Shown here: piece by piece, positions 32,050-45,488 of the stretch
How the letters are laid out: each line of letters begins with the position of its first letter
How positions within the stretch are numbered: position 1 is the stretch's first letter
DNA from: Schizophyllum amplum
Taxonomy: Eukaryota; Basidiomycota; Agaricomycetes; Agaricales; Schizophyllaceae
DNA: 64,000 nt
Assembly: GCA_007026445.1 (NCBI GenBank)
Contig: VDMD01000020.1
Coordinates: 310,001-374,000, forward strand
Direction of reading: 5' to 3'
Translations under genes and position numbers: made by a program
Notes under the pieces: model-generated
Database searches by the model: none
What the model was told of the DNA's origin: nothing
The model's input: only the letters and a program-made list of their open reading frames with translations

Positions 32050-34167
32050 TGTACTCGTGACGGAGGGATACGGGGTGGGGTAAGGGAAAGATAGCCGGGT
32101 CGGCGCGCGTCCGTATTTATAAAGGACAGTGGCATCATCGATATGGATGCACGCCAGATTTCGATCCGCACAACAATGGACGACATCGAACCGGAATCGA
32201 TATCGATGGACGAATAGGAGCCGCTCTAATCCGTGGTCACTAGACGCAATACTCCATTCCGATCACCATTCATCGTACTCCAGATAATGCAAGCCCCGCA
32301 TTCGAGCTCAGCGATGGGAGCCGGGAGGAGCAGAGGAGACGTGGAGGAGGACGCGGGGCGCAAGCGCGCAACGTGACCAGTGCGTGACCCGGGTTCGAAT
32401 ATCGCGCCCCCCTTCAATTTATCACCCCGGAGCCGCTCGAGCAAATCGGGCATGCCAGCTGACAATAAAACAATAATCGATGGATAATGCGAACCGGAGG
32501 AACAGAGTTTTAGACAGCCTTTACCCACCGTGCCCGTACAAAACCCGCCCCATCCCCCGCATCCCGAGAATTAAGCTGCGAAATGTACACGGACGCGTCC
32601 GAACCAACACCGCGATAAGTAGTATACAACGACATATGGCCAGCGCGTCGCCTCGTCTATCACCGAACGTAGAAGGCGCGCGGCTCGCCGCGGACCGCAC
32701 GAAGCTCTTGAGCAGCCTCCACGAAGGTTCGAAGCCTGCCGCGCACGTAACCTACTACTGGCAGCCACCATCCCAGCCCGTCAAATGCACGTCAGCTGCC
32801 TTGCCGGCTATTGTCACGTATCGTCGCTGATGGATGCGCGCGATACCGTCGAAGGTCGCTGGACGCGGCAGGTCACCCATCATCCACCCTCTGCTGCCCA
32901 CCCTTGAACACCCCCACGCCCGCGCACCCGAACGAAGACGCACCTGCGCGCATTTGATCCCCGCGCCGCGAAATGAAAAGGCTCCGACCGCGGTCGCCCC
33001 GTCGCGCGGGCGTGAGTTGCCTCCTAGCGGCCAGATCGCCCCGCATCTCGCGGGATTGGGGTCACCTCGCGCCACTGTGCCAGGTCGCCGGCATCGGGTG
33101 CTGAGACGCCGGATGCAGGAGGCGTGGCCCGGATCCGCGTACCCGGGACGCACCGCGCAGTGGTTCTGCGCGTTCTAGGTCGCATTGGGCGCGCAAGGGG
33201 GTGGCAGCGACGCTGCGCAAGACGAGGCGTCGTCCTTTCCAAATGACCTCACGCGAGAAGCGAGCGGTGGCGCGAGCGCGGGACCCTCGATTTGCGGGGG
33301 ATATATATCCAGAGGCAATCGTCTTGGGCCTAAACAGATATCTACAGACCTATGTCCCATCCTAGAAATCTCAAAAGAAAAGGCAGTTGGGAGTCTGGCT
33401 GACGCCTGATGGTACAATTTCGTACGCGCAGAGGGTCGCGTACGTTACGCATCTGCAGAAACGATGAGCAAAAACCCAAAGATAAGCGCAGTCCACACCT
33501 GCTATGGCCTATCAGATCCTAGATATGCCAGAGTATTCCCGCTCCTAGTGAGACGACCGCGCGCGCCAGCCGTCCATCGCAAATACCCCAATTCGTTGGC
33601 TCAAAGGAAGAGCGCCCGGATGGGCAAGATCACCTACTCGGAGTGAGACAGCCCTCGAACCTTTTATGGCAGGGTTGAGGAGGGAAGAACCAAGCACCCG
33701 GCGAGCCTGCGAAGTATGAGCAGACCAACAAACAATCGCGCAGACCAAATGTTGCGCAGGAACAGCCTCGCGAGACGCGTCAAGAGAGCAGGTGACCGCG
33801 CAGGACAAGAAGTAACGAACGATTGCGCCGATCTTGGGTACAATGTTCTCTTTTCGAATTTGCCTGACACGCGCGGGTTTGTGGCACGCCAATCACGACG
33901 TCACGCATTCCATTGTGTCCCGATCGGGCAAGCCTTGTCTCACCCGACTGGTGACCATGTCGGCGGTGCGAAGGGGTACTTACCGTCAAGTAAGCATCCA
34001 CTTTCGCTAGTCATGATTTCAATCAATAGATAGATAATCGGCGCTGTACTGTAGCAGTAGTAAGTACGTGTCCGTCGGGCGAATGTATCAGGCCGGGACG
34101 TACCAGAGCCCGCTTCTTCCGCAGCACCGGTATCACTTCTACGGCTGGCATCTCCCATCTACCATCA
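32050..34167. other. Intergenic region between FKBP12 and the GH47 gene
   Basis: Open frames at 32480-32830 (+), 32834-33178 (+) and 32755-33153 (-) are Arg/Pro-rich and overlap on opposite strands. I cannot support any of them. Two weak tRNA-like stretches (about 32350-32415 and 33595-33655) fail stem pairing. The FKBP12 promoter must lie just above 32049. Confidence 0.45.
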
Positions 34168-36821
<2,654 letters not shown>

Positions 36822-37128
36822 ATAGCGAGACTTTCGTGCAATAGCAGGAGAATCTAGGGCACCATGGGGGGAGGAAGAAGGGAGATGGCGGGAGCTGGCA
36901 AACGCGAACAATAAATCAGCAACCGCGCAGCAACTTGACCACGTGTATCATATTTGCCTCCGTCCGGGCCGTTCAGCGAGTAATGACGTCATGCAAGTTG
37001 AACTTCACCTTTTACCAAGTCAATCCTCTTCAAAGTCGAGGAGAGAACAGGTAACAACACTCGTATTCCGTGTGTACCCGTTTTCATTTGCCTTTGATTG
37101 CGAAGTGTACATAGTGAATGAAGATCGT
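36822..37128. other. Short intergenic spacer, GH47 promoter side
   Basis: It lies between the GH47 start codon and the stop of the upstream minus-strand finger gene. No motif stands out. A GTAAGT sits 3 bases before that gene's stop, so its 3' end could be spliced differently. Confidence 0.4.
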
Positions 37129-38561
37129 CTACTTACTGTGTCTACCCTTCCCAGTGTCAGCGACGACGGCAGTCTTGCCCTCCCGGTTCTGAACCCTCTT
37201 CCTCCCGAGGTGCACCTCCAAAATGTGCCTTATAAGACCCTTCTTATCCTTCTCAGTACCCGCGCGTGCTCCGCAAGCATGCCCATTAACGCGCCAGCGG
37301 CACATGTACCTCTTCTTCTGCGGCTCCGCGTTGGACGAGCTCGCGACCTCGGCGGGAAACGTTGCCTCTGCCTTGTGGTCGTTGAGAATGTGCCTCCGCA
37401 CAATCACGTCTGCGTCGTTGTGGTGGAAAGTGTGCGTGCACGAGTCGCCCCAGAGGCACGGCGTGCGGCCGTTCTCGCAGTATATGTCTTCGATCGCGCC
37501 TTTTTTGAAGCTGGAAGAGGAGGACGAAGAGGTGGTAGAGTCCGCCGGCGAGATGGTGTTCTCGGGGGTAGGGAGCTGATCCAGAGCTGACGCATCGGTG
37601 ACTTCGTACGCAGCGCTATCGTGGTGTTAGCTTAAATGGCGCGGAACGCAACTGACCCTTGAGACGCACCTTGGCTCGTTCAAGCTTTTTATAGCCTCCT
37701 TGGAGTTCTTCGAAGTAGGTTGCTCTTCTTGAACAGGGTACTGAGGTGCGTAGTCATCGACCTTGCAGTCAGAGGACACCTTGCCGGCTTCGTCGAGGAC
37801 GGTCTCCGAGGCTACAAGTGTGTCACGCGCAGTTTCGTCTCGCGATGGGGAACCAGAGCGAAGGACGTTGATGCTGATGCAACCATTAGTACGCAGCTGC
37901 ACAGTATAATATAGTCACGCACCCTTGCAAAAAGGTCTCCCATGGTTTCTTAGGCTGGGACGCGCTCGACTTCTGAGAGTTTCTGCCAACATTGTCAGAA
38001 TGGTGCGCACAGCGTCGTGAGCACGACGCACCGGCTTAGCGTCAGCGGCAGCTCGCTGTCCGTACTGGGCTTGAGAAAGGGGGCCTGCGCGGTGTCCAAT
38101 CCTTCATTCGTCGTGTCGGCATGCTGAGTGGCGATGCACTTGACCCGCTTCGCCGCCCGATTGGAGCTCTTGAAGTCAGCGCGACGGCCGTCCACGTCCT
38201 TGTGTGAGGAATGCTGCGGCTCCTCCTTTGTCGTGTCTTCATTCTGAGTGGCGCAGGCCTTGCGCTTGCCCTTGCGATCGGGTTTCTCGACGGCGGGGCG
38301 GTCCTTGGCTGGGGCGGTGTTCTGCGGTACGCGATCCATATCAAGGCTGGCATTTGCATCCGCATTCAAGGAGGCTTCAATGTAGTAGCATTCATCCCAA
38401 GGATCCAAGACATTCGGCTGCGAAGACCAGTCGGACCTGTCGGGCGCCCACTGTCCATTGTACAGTTTCGCCGCCGTGAAGCCTGTTTCGGTGTAGAGGG
38501 ACGGATCAGATAGCTCAAAGGCGGAGCTGTGGAGAAGGTAGCTGGGTTCGTCGCTGAACAT
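37129..38561 (-). CDS. Protein with two C-terminal C2H2-like fingers (family member D)
   Basis: Four exons: 38032-38561, 37923-37982, 37670-37873, 37129-37615. All are in phase, 426 residues. The ATG at 38561 has a strong context (GCCACCATG). The first 300 residues are acidic/polar with basic clusters (PDRKGKRKAC, NRAAKRVK) that look like nuclear signals and two copies of an ATQ-x-x-DTT-(N/K)E unit. The C-terminus carries two fingers: CLWGDSCTHTFHH ... RRHILNDH and CRWRVNGHACG ... IRHILEVH, i.e. C-x(5-8)-C-x(15-16)-H-x(4)-H. These are the best-preserved versions of the finger in the 19.7, 26.3 and 52.6 kb genes. A DNA-binding regulator is the simplest reading, but no target is known. It is divergent from the F-box gene at 39309. 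Confidence 0.75.
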
Positions 38562-39308
38562 GGTGGCGGTCGAACGGTAGGGCGAGGATGCGTCTGTCAC
38601 AGCGCGTGACGGAAGTCTACAGAGGACGGCTGGGGTAACGTGCTCTACACGTGACCGTTTCTTTTTGAGCTCACGGGACTCGCATGTGCACGTGAGACAT
38701 CGGAGCCGCAGCTGGAATGGTAAGTAGCGGACTCGTGTTAGCGCCTTGGTTGGACGTCCCTCTCTTCGTAAAAGATTGCCCAGCAGACACCAAGCATGGG
38801 GAAATTACCTGGGATAAGCATATAATGAGAGACCGGGACAGGAGAGTCCGGGGAGGCGCTATACATCACAAAACGCTCCTAACTTGAAGCGCTCCCCAGT
38901 TGCAAGCAGCGGTATCGTTGCCAGCGATGATGCGAGAGAAGTACATAGTTTGGGCGCGGGACGTGTACAGAAGAGATATGACTGCCGAAAAAGAGAGAGG
39001 ACGCGCGAGGTCCAGTCGCTCGATTTTTCGGGCCGGGTCAGCACGTTGCGTCCCGCGTCGACGGGCTGCTCTCGACAGAACTCGACAATCACATTCCTCA
39101 AGCGCAAGACCTTTGTAAAACCATCCCACAGGACTCCTAAGGTGAGCCGTCACCCATGTTCTCATTTCTTCTGTAATGAGTTCGCCGTCAGAACAGTCCG
39201 TTGATCGCGCTTCTCCCTAGACTCTTCAGAAAAGTCGTTCCTTCCCCGATAGATGTACGGGTGCGTCTTCTGCGATATAGGCAGGCGTGTCTGACATCTT
39301 TGCCAGCT
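38562..39308. promoter_or_regulatory. Divergent intergenic region
   Basis: This 747-base gap separates the start codons of two divergently transcribed genes, so both promoters should lie here. No clear TATA box or repeated motif was found. Confidence 0.4.
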
Positions 39309-40781
39309 ATGAGCTCCCTTCCCATAACCCTATCCGCAATGGACACCGAAGTGCGCGTATCGCTGTGTCCCTCTTGCGACCGGTCAATCTCTTGCACCAC
39401 CACAGTCTTTCCCGCGGCAGAGGACTTCCAACCGCCCCAGGACCACTCGTCTGAGGCGCACGGAACTGATGATGCGTCACCTCTTTCGCGAGCGCGTCGA
39501 GCAAAACACCAGGCGTGCGCGATCAAGTCCGAGATCGCGCGGCTGAAGTCCCTTACCAAGGAACTCAAAGCCCATCACCGCTCCCTCGTCGAACTCTCCA
39601 AGCAACAGCTCGCACTCGTAGCGCCCGTGCAGCAGCTTCCCGTCGAACTCTTACACGAGATCTTCCTACACGCTTGCGCGGACGAGGAGATCATGCTTAG
39701 GACTATTCCCTACACCATTTTATCTGCAATGTCCTTCAGCCGTGTCTGTAGAACCTGGCGGAACATTGCGCTCAATGACTCGCGGCTGTGGACGTTCTCC
39801 ACGATAATCGACCTCTCCGCTTTGGCCAGTGCGTACAGCAGGCCTCGTGGCAGCTGGATCGGTTGGGACGAAGTGTCCACGTTCAAGAGGCTCGTTTCCC
39901 TCTACCTATCCCGGTCTGGCTGTCGACCTCTGGGAAGCCTCAACATATCCGCGTCTTACAACGAGCCCGCATTGAAGGCGGCCGTAGACGAGGAGCCGAA
40001 GCTACTGCCCCCGAGCATATTCAAGCACTTCCATCGCTTCCGGGACATCTCTTTGACTAACAGCGTCATCAAATGGGCCGAGCTACGCGTCCGTGCGTCA
40101 CAGGAGTCCCTTGTCAAAAGCGTGAAGATCGTGGGCCATAACGAGCCGGACATGTCGACCGTGCTCTTTAGTGGCGCGGCGCATCTCACATCCTGGTCGC
40201 AGTATGTCGACGACTTCGTACCAGTGAATCTGCCTTTGTCGCAGCTTACGCGTATCGTCACCGGGTGGATCAGTTACATCCCTGCTTTCACAGCCCTGAC
40301 CCAATGTCGCGCGTTGAAGCGCCTCGAGCTATCGCTCTACCGCGAATTTACCATGGAGGAGGATCTCTGCGAACCCGAAATTCTAGAGCTTCCGCACCTC
40401 GTCTCCTTCAGGCTCTGCGTGGACAATCCCTGCATACTCGACGACATACTCGATATCCTCGACACTCCATGCCTAAAGAAATTGAAGCTGTCCTGGGCGC
40501 CATACAGCGGGGTTGACGCGCGCTTGACCGACGACTTCTCGGATTGGGAATGGCCAAAGGACGAGTTTAGTCGGTTCATGGACGAGACGAAATGCAAGCT
40601 GGAGTCCTTCACGCTCGAGGATCTTTGTATACCCCCCGGCGTCGAGGTCGAGCTGCGAAAACAGCTTCCTCAGTCAACGCGGATCGTTGTCGAGGAGAAC
40701 AGTGGGTGGTCGGACGAGGAGGACCTGGATCTCGATGATCTCATGAGCGAGATCTCCAAGTCAGATTCGGAGTCGGCTTGA
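39309..40781 (+). CDS. F-box-like / leucine-rich protein
   Basis: A single exon with ATG at 39309, 490 residues. A Ser-rich head is followed by a coiled coil (IKSEIARLKSLTKELKAHHR), then an F-box-like helix set: VQQLPVELLHEIFLHA ... SFSRVCRTWRNIALNDSRLW. The remaining 300 residues are irregular leucine-rich repeats, and the tail is acidic (EEDLDLDDLMSE). This is the standard layout of the large agaricomycete F-box-like family. By family knowledge such proteins link Skp1-Cullin ligases to substrates through the repeats; the substrate is unknown. Related sequences in this window are the intact gene at 60885-62696 and relics at 43.1-44.2 and 46.3-46.7 kb. Confidence 0.85.
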   Translation: MSSLPITLSAMDTEVRVSLCPSCDRSISCTTTVFPAAEDFQPPQDHSSEAHGTDDASPLSRARRAKHQACAIKSEIARLKSLTKELKAHHRSLVELSKQQLALVAPVQQLPVELLHEIFLHACADEEIMLRTIPYTILSAMSFSRVCRTWRNIALNDSRLWTFSTIIDLSALASAYSRPRGSWIGWDEVSTFKRLVSLYLSRSGCRPLGSLNISASYNEPALKAAVDEEPKLLPPSIFKHFHRFRDISLTNSVIKWAELRVRASQESLVKSVKIVGHNEPDMSTVLFSGAAHLTSWSQYVDDFVPVNLPLSQLTRIVTGWISYIPAFTALTQCRALKRLELSLYREFTMEEDLCEPEILELPHLVSFRLCVDNPCILDDILDILDTPCLKKLKLSWAPYSGVDARLTDDFSDWEWPKDEFSRFMDETKCKLESFTLEDLCIPPGVEVELRKQLPQSTRIVVEENSGWSDEEDLDLDDLMSEISKSDSESA

Positions 40782-41388
40782 GGCAGCGCGCGTAACTGCT
40801 GCTGGTCTAGAGCTATGGTACGCCGATCCTTCTTACGACCTGTCCTTATACTCCCGGTAGTTCACAGATATTTTCTACCTTATGTACGCTATGCAACAAA
40901 ATGTACCAACGTTTGACAATTGCCCTTGCCCTGCCGAATCAGTCCAAAATGCCGGCCTCCTCGAGCGTTAAAATCACACTCAATTTTTTCAGCAAGACTC
41001 CGCGCAAATCGTGCAAGTTATGTAAGTCAGACCGTCGACTACTGAGCGTCGTTATGCTCGCCGTTTGTTGAAGAAAGTGTTTTCCCCACGCTCTTTCACT
41101 GCTCATCCTCTTCAGCCTTCGTGCGGGCGGTCCTGAGGCAATCTATCCCTATTTCACCCTCGCTTTACGACTTCGACGCGCTCTTGACGTGCAACTCGCC
41201 ATTTGGAGCTGGGAACGCCTACGCGGTGAGTACGTCGATCACACTCTGCAATTTGAGTCCAGGTTCAAGATATCAATGGGTTGTGTATCATATCTGTGCC
41301 CGTTGTCCGGCCTTCATCCTCAACCGGCCGGTTATCGAGTCCAGGCCTTCAACTTTCTAGCGCTCCACTGATTTTCAGAAGTCCTTCA
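40782..41388. other. Convergent intergenic spacer
   Basis: It lies between the 3' ends of two convergent genes and holds no recognisable feature. Confidence 0.4.
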
Positions 41389-42252
41389 TCAAGCGCTCGC
41401 AGTGCTCGTCGCGCATGGCACCTCCGTAAAGCAGTCGCTCGTGACACCCGGAGTGCTGGTCGCGCAAGTCACGGTGGACAGGCAGCTCGACACGACCGCC
41501 GTAGTCGGCGCTGGCGTCGCGCATGGCACTTCCGTGAAGCAATCCGCCGTCACGCCCGCGGTGCTCGTCGCGCAGGTCACCATCGACGTGCATAGCGCGC
41601 TGCTGGCCTTCACGACGCTTGTCACCGGCCCGTTCGAGGAGAAGACGCTGGTGACAGGTCCGCTCGATGCGATGACGGACGTGACCGCGCCGCTGGATCC
41701 AACGACGCTGGTGATCACCGATCCACTCGAGGCGATGATGCTTGTCACCCCGCCGCCAGACCCGATGACACTAGTGACTGCACCGCTCGAACCAACGATG
41801 CTGGTCACCGCCGACGTCGCGCACGGCACTGTGGTGAAGCAGTCCATCGTCCAGCCGCTCGTCGAGGATTCCGCGGGGCACGTCACCGTGCTGAAGCAGT
41901 CGCTGACGGTGGTGGGCGAGCTGGACGACACCACTGATGTGATGGTCGTTGGAGTGGCCGTCGTGGTGGGGACCGACAGGGGGGATGAGGACACGCTCCC
42001 GGGGACCGTGACGAAGGAGGACGAGACCGAGCCCGAAACCGTCACGATCGATGTCGAAGGGGAGCCGCCCACAGATGTGACGATCGTCATGGGCGACCCG
42101 GATGCGGCCGACGCGCTGCCGAAGGACGACGACGGGCTAGCCGTGGTGGTGTACACGGACGAGGTTCCTGTCACATCGACGAAGGAGGCGGGCGAAGCTG
42201 CGGCGAGCACGACGCCAGAGACGACAAGGCTGACAAGGCTAAGGAGTTGCAT
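41389..42252 (-). CDS. Secreted Ser/Thr/Val-rich protein with Cys repeats
   Basis: A single exon, 287 residues. It starts with a signal peptide (MQLLSLVSLVVSGVVLAAAS). The body is about half Ser, Thr and Val, with many TSVxxSSGxVTSVI repeats that suit heavy O-mannosylation. Three Cys modules of the form C-[FL]-[ST]-[TM]-VTC-x(10-12)-DCFT-[ET]-VPCAT are present, the last two almost identical (CATSTAGVTADCFTEVPCAT and CATSTPGVTSDCFTEVPCAT). There is no clear GPI signal at the C-terminus. A cell-wall or extracellular matrix role is inference; I recognise no named family. Confidence 0.8.
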   Translation of the reverse strand: MQLLSLVSLVVSGVVLAAASPASFVDVTGTSSVYTTTASPSSSFGSASAASGSPMTIVTSVGGSPSTSIVTVSGSVSSSFVTVPGSVSSSPLSVPTTTATPTTITSVVSSSSPTTVSDCFSTVTCPAESSTSGWTMDCFTTVPCATSAVTSIVGSSGAVTSVIGSGGGVTSIIASSGSVITSVVGSSGAVTSVIASSGPVTSVFSSNGPVTSVVKASSALCTSMVTCATSTAGVTADCFTEVPCATPAPTTAVVSSCLSTVTCATSTPGVTSDCFTEVPCATSTASA

Positions 42253-43081
42253 GTTGGCTGGTAGGTCGATAGCTGCGCAGACTGTGGGCTGACTGTCTTC
42301 AACGACATCTCTGGCTTCTTATACCAGCCCCTGCTCCGTGACGGACGATCGAGACCGTTGTGGTATTGACTTCAGCGCATGGCAGCTGCACAGGCGGTTA
42401 TACAGTCTCGGGATCGACATCAGCGCGCGCTAACCTAAAACTTCGAGGTCCCGAGTAACTTGTAAGCAGCTGGTCAGCGGTGAGCAGGCAGTGCTAGTGA
42501 ACAACTCAAAGTCTCGAGGGAGATCTCTCGTTCAATCGTGTCCGCGCTTCGATGATCCTTCAACAATCCTCAATCAGGCTGTGCTGGTCGGGCATACACC
42601 GGAAACGGCAGCACTCTCTCAGCGGTGGCGGAAGAGTCTCGAGGGAATCACTCGTCTCCGCACATTAGAACCTATACGCATGATGCCATGGAGATGACTC
42701 AAAGTCTGAGCCTTTACTTAGTCTAAAGCAGAATGCGAGGAATGTGACGAGTTCAACTTCTTTCACGTGATTCCACGGCAATCACCGAACGGATGGCGGC
42801 ACCGGAGGTTGAATCGATACACCCACGTCGCACTGACAGCTCCATTTCTATGCTCTGCATATACCTTTGTGCCACTAGGTGGGCTTACTCCGAAAATGTA
42901 CTGCTGTGCGCTCAAGGACTGGCAACCAAAGGATCCTTGAAGCTTGAATACCGTTCCGAACTAGCGATAATGTTGGTTTTCTGTGCGCCTACCGTACGCA
43001 GGTGATAGCCTTGAGCACTTCGCACATACTGACGAGATAGCACTCTCATGCACTACCGCGTGCCTCGTTGAACCTATCGTT
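42253..43081. other. Intergenic region, promoter side of the secreted Cys-repeat gene
   Basis: No gene seen. It presumably contains the promoter of the minus-strand secreted protein. Confidence 0.4.
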
Positions 43082-44160
43082 GCCTTCCACGGGCACAACA
43101 ACTGTCTCCTTGCATGCACGCAATGATCTTGTCGATCCCTCTCGTTTTCCGACCGAGCTCCTAAAACACATCTTCGCCTATGTATGCCCTCTCTGCCTGA
43201 TGCCTCAGCCAGGTGTGCCAGAAGTGGCGCGCAGCGGCCCATGGCTACAGTTTGCTACGGCAAACAGCTCTCATCACTGTGGACGTCTCGGAGGCCTCGA
43301 ACATGCGGGACGGCGTCCGCGGTCCTCATTCCGGGACGAGAGCGGAGCTGCACGGCTTCAACAGGATGGTCGCGCTCTACCTCGCGATGGCGCAGGATGC
43401 GCCGCTCAGCGTGTCGTTGTACGGGAGTAGCGGCGTCTTCGATGATCGTCCCATCCTATGTACGAACAGGATGTCCTACCCCGTGGTCTGCTTTATTCGC
43501 CTTCCCCGCTGTCGCCACCTCTCTTTGTAAAACGACCTGTTGCCGTGGCCGCAATCCCTCATCGACATCTCCCCGGCCGGCGATCTACGGACAGAGAGCT
43601 ACGTACGTGGTCTTCAGCTGCCCGTCGCACATGAACCGCGTATTCGCTAAGTTCCTCCAAAATGCCCCGCGACTCAGGTTCTGGACGCACAACGTCGAGG
43701 AGTTCTCTCCGAAATATGCGCCTCTCGCGCAGCTCACGCGCCTGAAGGCGCATACCATCGTGTGTGAAGATCTCCTGGCCATCTTCGCCCAGTGCAGCGC
43801 CCTCGAGCGGCTCGACGTCGCCACGATCACCGGTCCCTCCGCGGTGCAATCTCGACGCACGCTGGTCATGGCCCTACCGCGCCTGTCCACCCTCCCCCTC
43901 GTCGAATGGAACGTGCGCGTCTTCGCCGACGTCTTCTCCATCCTCCGCGCCCAGCGCTTGCGGAAGCTGCGGAGCGTTCGGGTGTACGTTGGCCGTTCGC
44001 GCAGTTCGCGCAGTTCCTCGCCTGATCACGTCCGACGGAGGTCAGAATTGTGCGCACGCCAGCTGCCTGGCAGCTGCCCGCTTTCGCCGATGGAAGGGAT
44101 ACAACGCTCATGGGAGACCTGGCTGGGAGAACAGTGACGTTGACGATGCGGACTAGAGGC
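43082..44160 (+). pseudogene. F-box-like gene relic
   Basis: An F-box start (DPSRFPTELLKHIFAYV) is in one frame. The continuation VCQKWRAAAHGYSLL ... is in a second frame that ends in a stop near 43530. The leucine-rich part (HMNRVFAKFLQNAPRLRFWT ... CSALERLDVATIT ... RVFADVFSILRAQRLRKL) is in a third. No splice sites join them in phase, and there is no plausible start codon. I read it as a decayed paralogue of the 39.3 kb gene, with at least two frame-breaking changes. Its last 300 bases are duplicated at 46.3-46.7 kb. Confidence 0.65.
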
Positions 44161-44560
44161 AACTTGGATGGCGGTATACGAGGATTGATGCGACGCGGTG
44201 AAATGCGCGACAGGGCATGGTTTTTTGACAATGCGCGACACACGACACAGGTAACGAGACACGCACGATTGTGTTGTGTAAGTCAGATATGAGATGATGA
44301 CAAGGAAAGCAATGGAGTATACAGGTGCAGCAAGATGGCGCTGGCGACCGCGCGTAGAGCCGAGAGTACATCACAGGAGTTCTTTCTCCCGTGTTGCAGT
44401 GAATACTACTGTTGTAAGCTGAGGGTAAAACTCGTTAGACAAGGGAGACGCAAATGCGATAGCGGTTGAACGCACTAAGGAGGGTGCAAACACCAGGACA
44501 ACCAACGCCTGGTAATGGGAAGGGCATGCGGCCGCCTAGCGGAAGATGACGTGAGTACTC
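43885..44560. repeat. Direct duplication, copy 1 (F-box tail plus SmB tail)
   Basis: It aligns in the same orientation with about 46300-47110. Shared landmarks: GTGCGCGTCTTCGCCGACGT-like sequence, GGGAGACCTGGCTGGGAGAA, TTGTGTTGTRTAAGTCAGAT, AAGATGGCGCTGGCG and GAGTTCTTTCTCCC. This copy contains a degraded version of the last SmB exon with no SmB gene attached. Confidence 0.75.
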
Positions 44561-44729
44561 GTCGGTTTCGACATTAAGGTATGAGCTTCAGATAAATACC
44601 TAGGACGGCACCAGAACACCAACCCCGCCGTAGCCGTTTCCAGATTCCCGCTGCCTGCTACAGTACGGCTAACCTCCGAGGATCAGTGCATGCGAGAAAG
44701 CGCCACAAACGGTGCCACACACCAAAAGC
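44161..44729. other. Duplicated SmB 3' sequence, non-coding
   Basis: It holds the SmB-tail part of the direct duplication and the 3' flank of the kinase-like gene. I see no open gene. Confidence 0.5.
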
Positions 44730-45488
44730 CTACACAGGGGACTTGATCAAGAAAGACTTGGACGCGACGTACGCAGCTTCGGCTTCCTCAGAGAACCAAT
44801 ACTCAAGCCAGTACTGCAACCAGGGTCCACTGCAGCCGATACGTGGCCAGCGCAACGTATGCACTTGCCATGATGACGGGAACCAACCTGAATCCTCCCA
44901 ATCGATGATACCGGAGAGGTGGCCGTCTCGTACAATGATGTTGTATAGGCGCATATCGGGATGAACATAACGAATGGGGTCCGCAGCCATGATATCGAGC
45001 GTTTCCTGGTCGACGTCGCCCATCATCTCGGCTAGGTCGGAATAGTCGCCACAATGAGCCCAGAGTTCGATGACAGAAGGGTAAGGGCCGGATCTATCTT
45101 CGAAGAAGACAACAGGATCAGGGAGATCGTGCCCAGAGGCACTCATCATGACTTTCCCGGCGTCAGAGGGCGACTGGCGCAAAGTGTCCAGTTCACCGAG
45201 AGCAATCGAGACCTCGCTGGCGACAGTCTTCACGACGTTGGGGGTCAAGTTGCCCTGTCTGATTGCGTGCATCATGTTCGTCCCGGGAACGCGGGTCATT
45301 ACAGTGTATGTCGTGCCGCGGTAGACGCAAGATAATATGAGCCGAGGGATCGGGATGTCAAGGCCCACGGAGCGAAGGTAGCGAAGGGCATGCGCTTCCG
45401 TACTGGTCGTGCGCTGAGTAATCTTGACTATCCATGGGATATTGAAGCGAAAGGTCCGGATGTTGTGCGTGTTAGGTAGAGGGGCGCG
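44730..45488 (-). CDS. Aminoglycoside-phosphotransferase-like kinase, N-terminus unresolved
   Basis: The given span is the whole open frame after a TGA at 45489-45491 (252 codons plus stop). It shows the protein-kinase-like APH fold: WIVKITQRTTSTEAHALRYL (Lys and Glu of the N-lobe), TVMTRVPGTN (hinge), the catalytic loop VHPDMRLYNIIV and the metal-binding IIDWEDSGWFP. The Asp of HPD and of DWE and the loop Asn are present. There is no in-frame ATG before the hinge and no acceptor site between the stop and the conserved part. A first exon is therefore missing from my model, or the gene is truncated. A piece at 45585-45740 with donor GTATGT might be that exon but cannot be joined in frame at the expected site. 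Substrates of fungal members are unknown. Confidence 0.65.
   Translation of the reverse strand, partial: RAPLPNTHNIRTFRFNIPWIVKITQRTTSTEAHALRYLRSVGLDIPIPRLILSCVYRGTTYTVMTRVPGTNMMHAIRQGNLTPNVVKTVASEVSIALGELDTLRQSPSDAGKVMMSASGHDLPDPVVFFEDRSGPYPSVIELWAHCGDYSDLAEMMGDVDQETLDIMAADPIRYVHPDMRLYNIIVRDGHLSGIIDWEDSGWFPSSWQVHTLRWPRIGCSGPWLQYWLEYWFSEEAEAAYVASKSFLIKSPV

Noticed and set aside
32350..32415. tRNA-like stretch with GGGTTCGAAT
   Set aside because: The T-loop-like sequence lacks a pairing T stem (position 61 is not C) and the anticodon arm cannot be folded. At best a tRNA relic.
33595..33655. tRNA-like D arm (GGCTCAAAGGAAGAGC)
   Set aside because: No matching acceptor stem or T arm follows within tRNA distance.
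41402..42292. A 296-codon open frame on the + strand
   Set aside because: It is the exact antisense of the secreted Cys-repeat protein. The minus strand has a signal peptide and regular Cys modules; the + frame has neither and is open only because of the Ser/Thr/Val codon pattern.
43213..43530. A clean 105-codon frame in the F-box relic as a separate gene
   Set aside because: Its sequence continues the F-box domain of the preceding frame, and the leucine-rich part follows in yet another frame. It is a piece of one broken gene.
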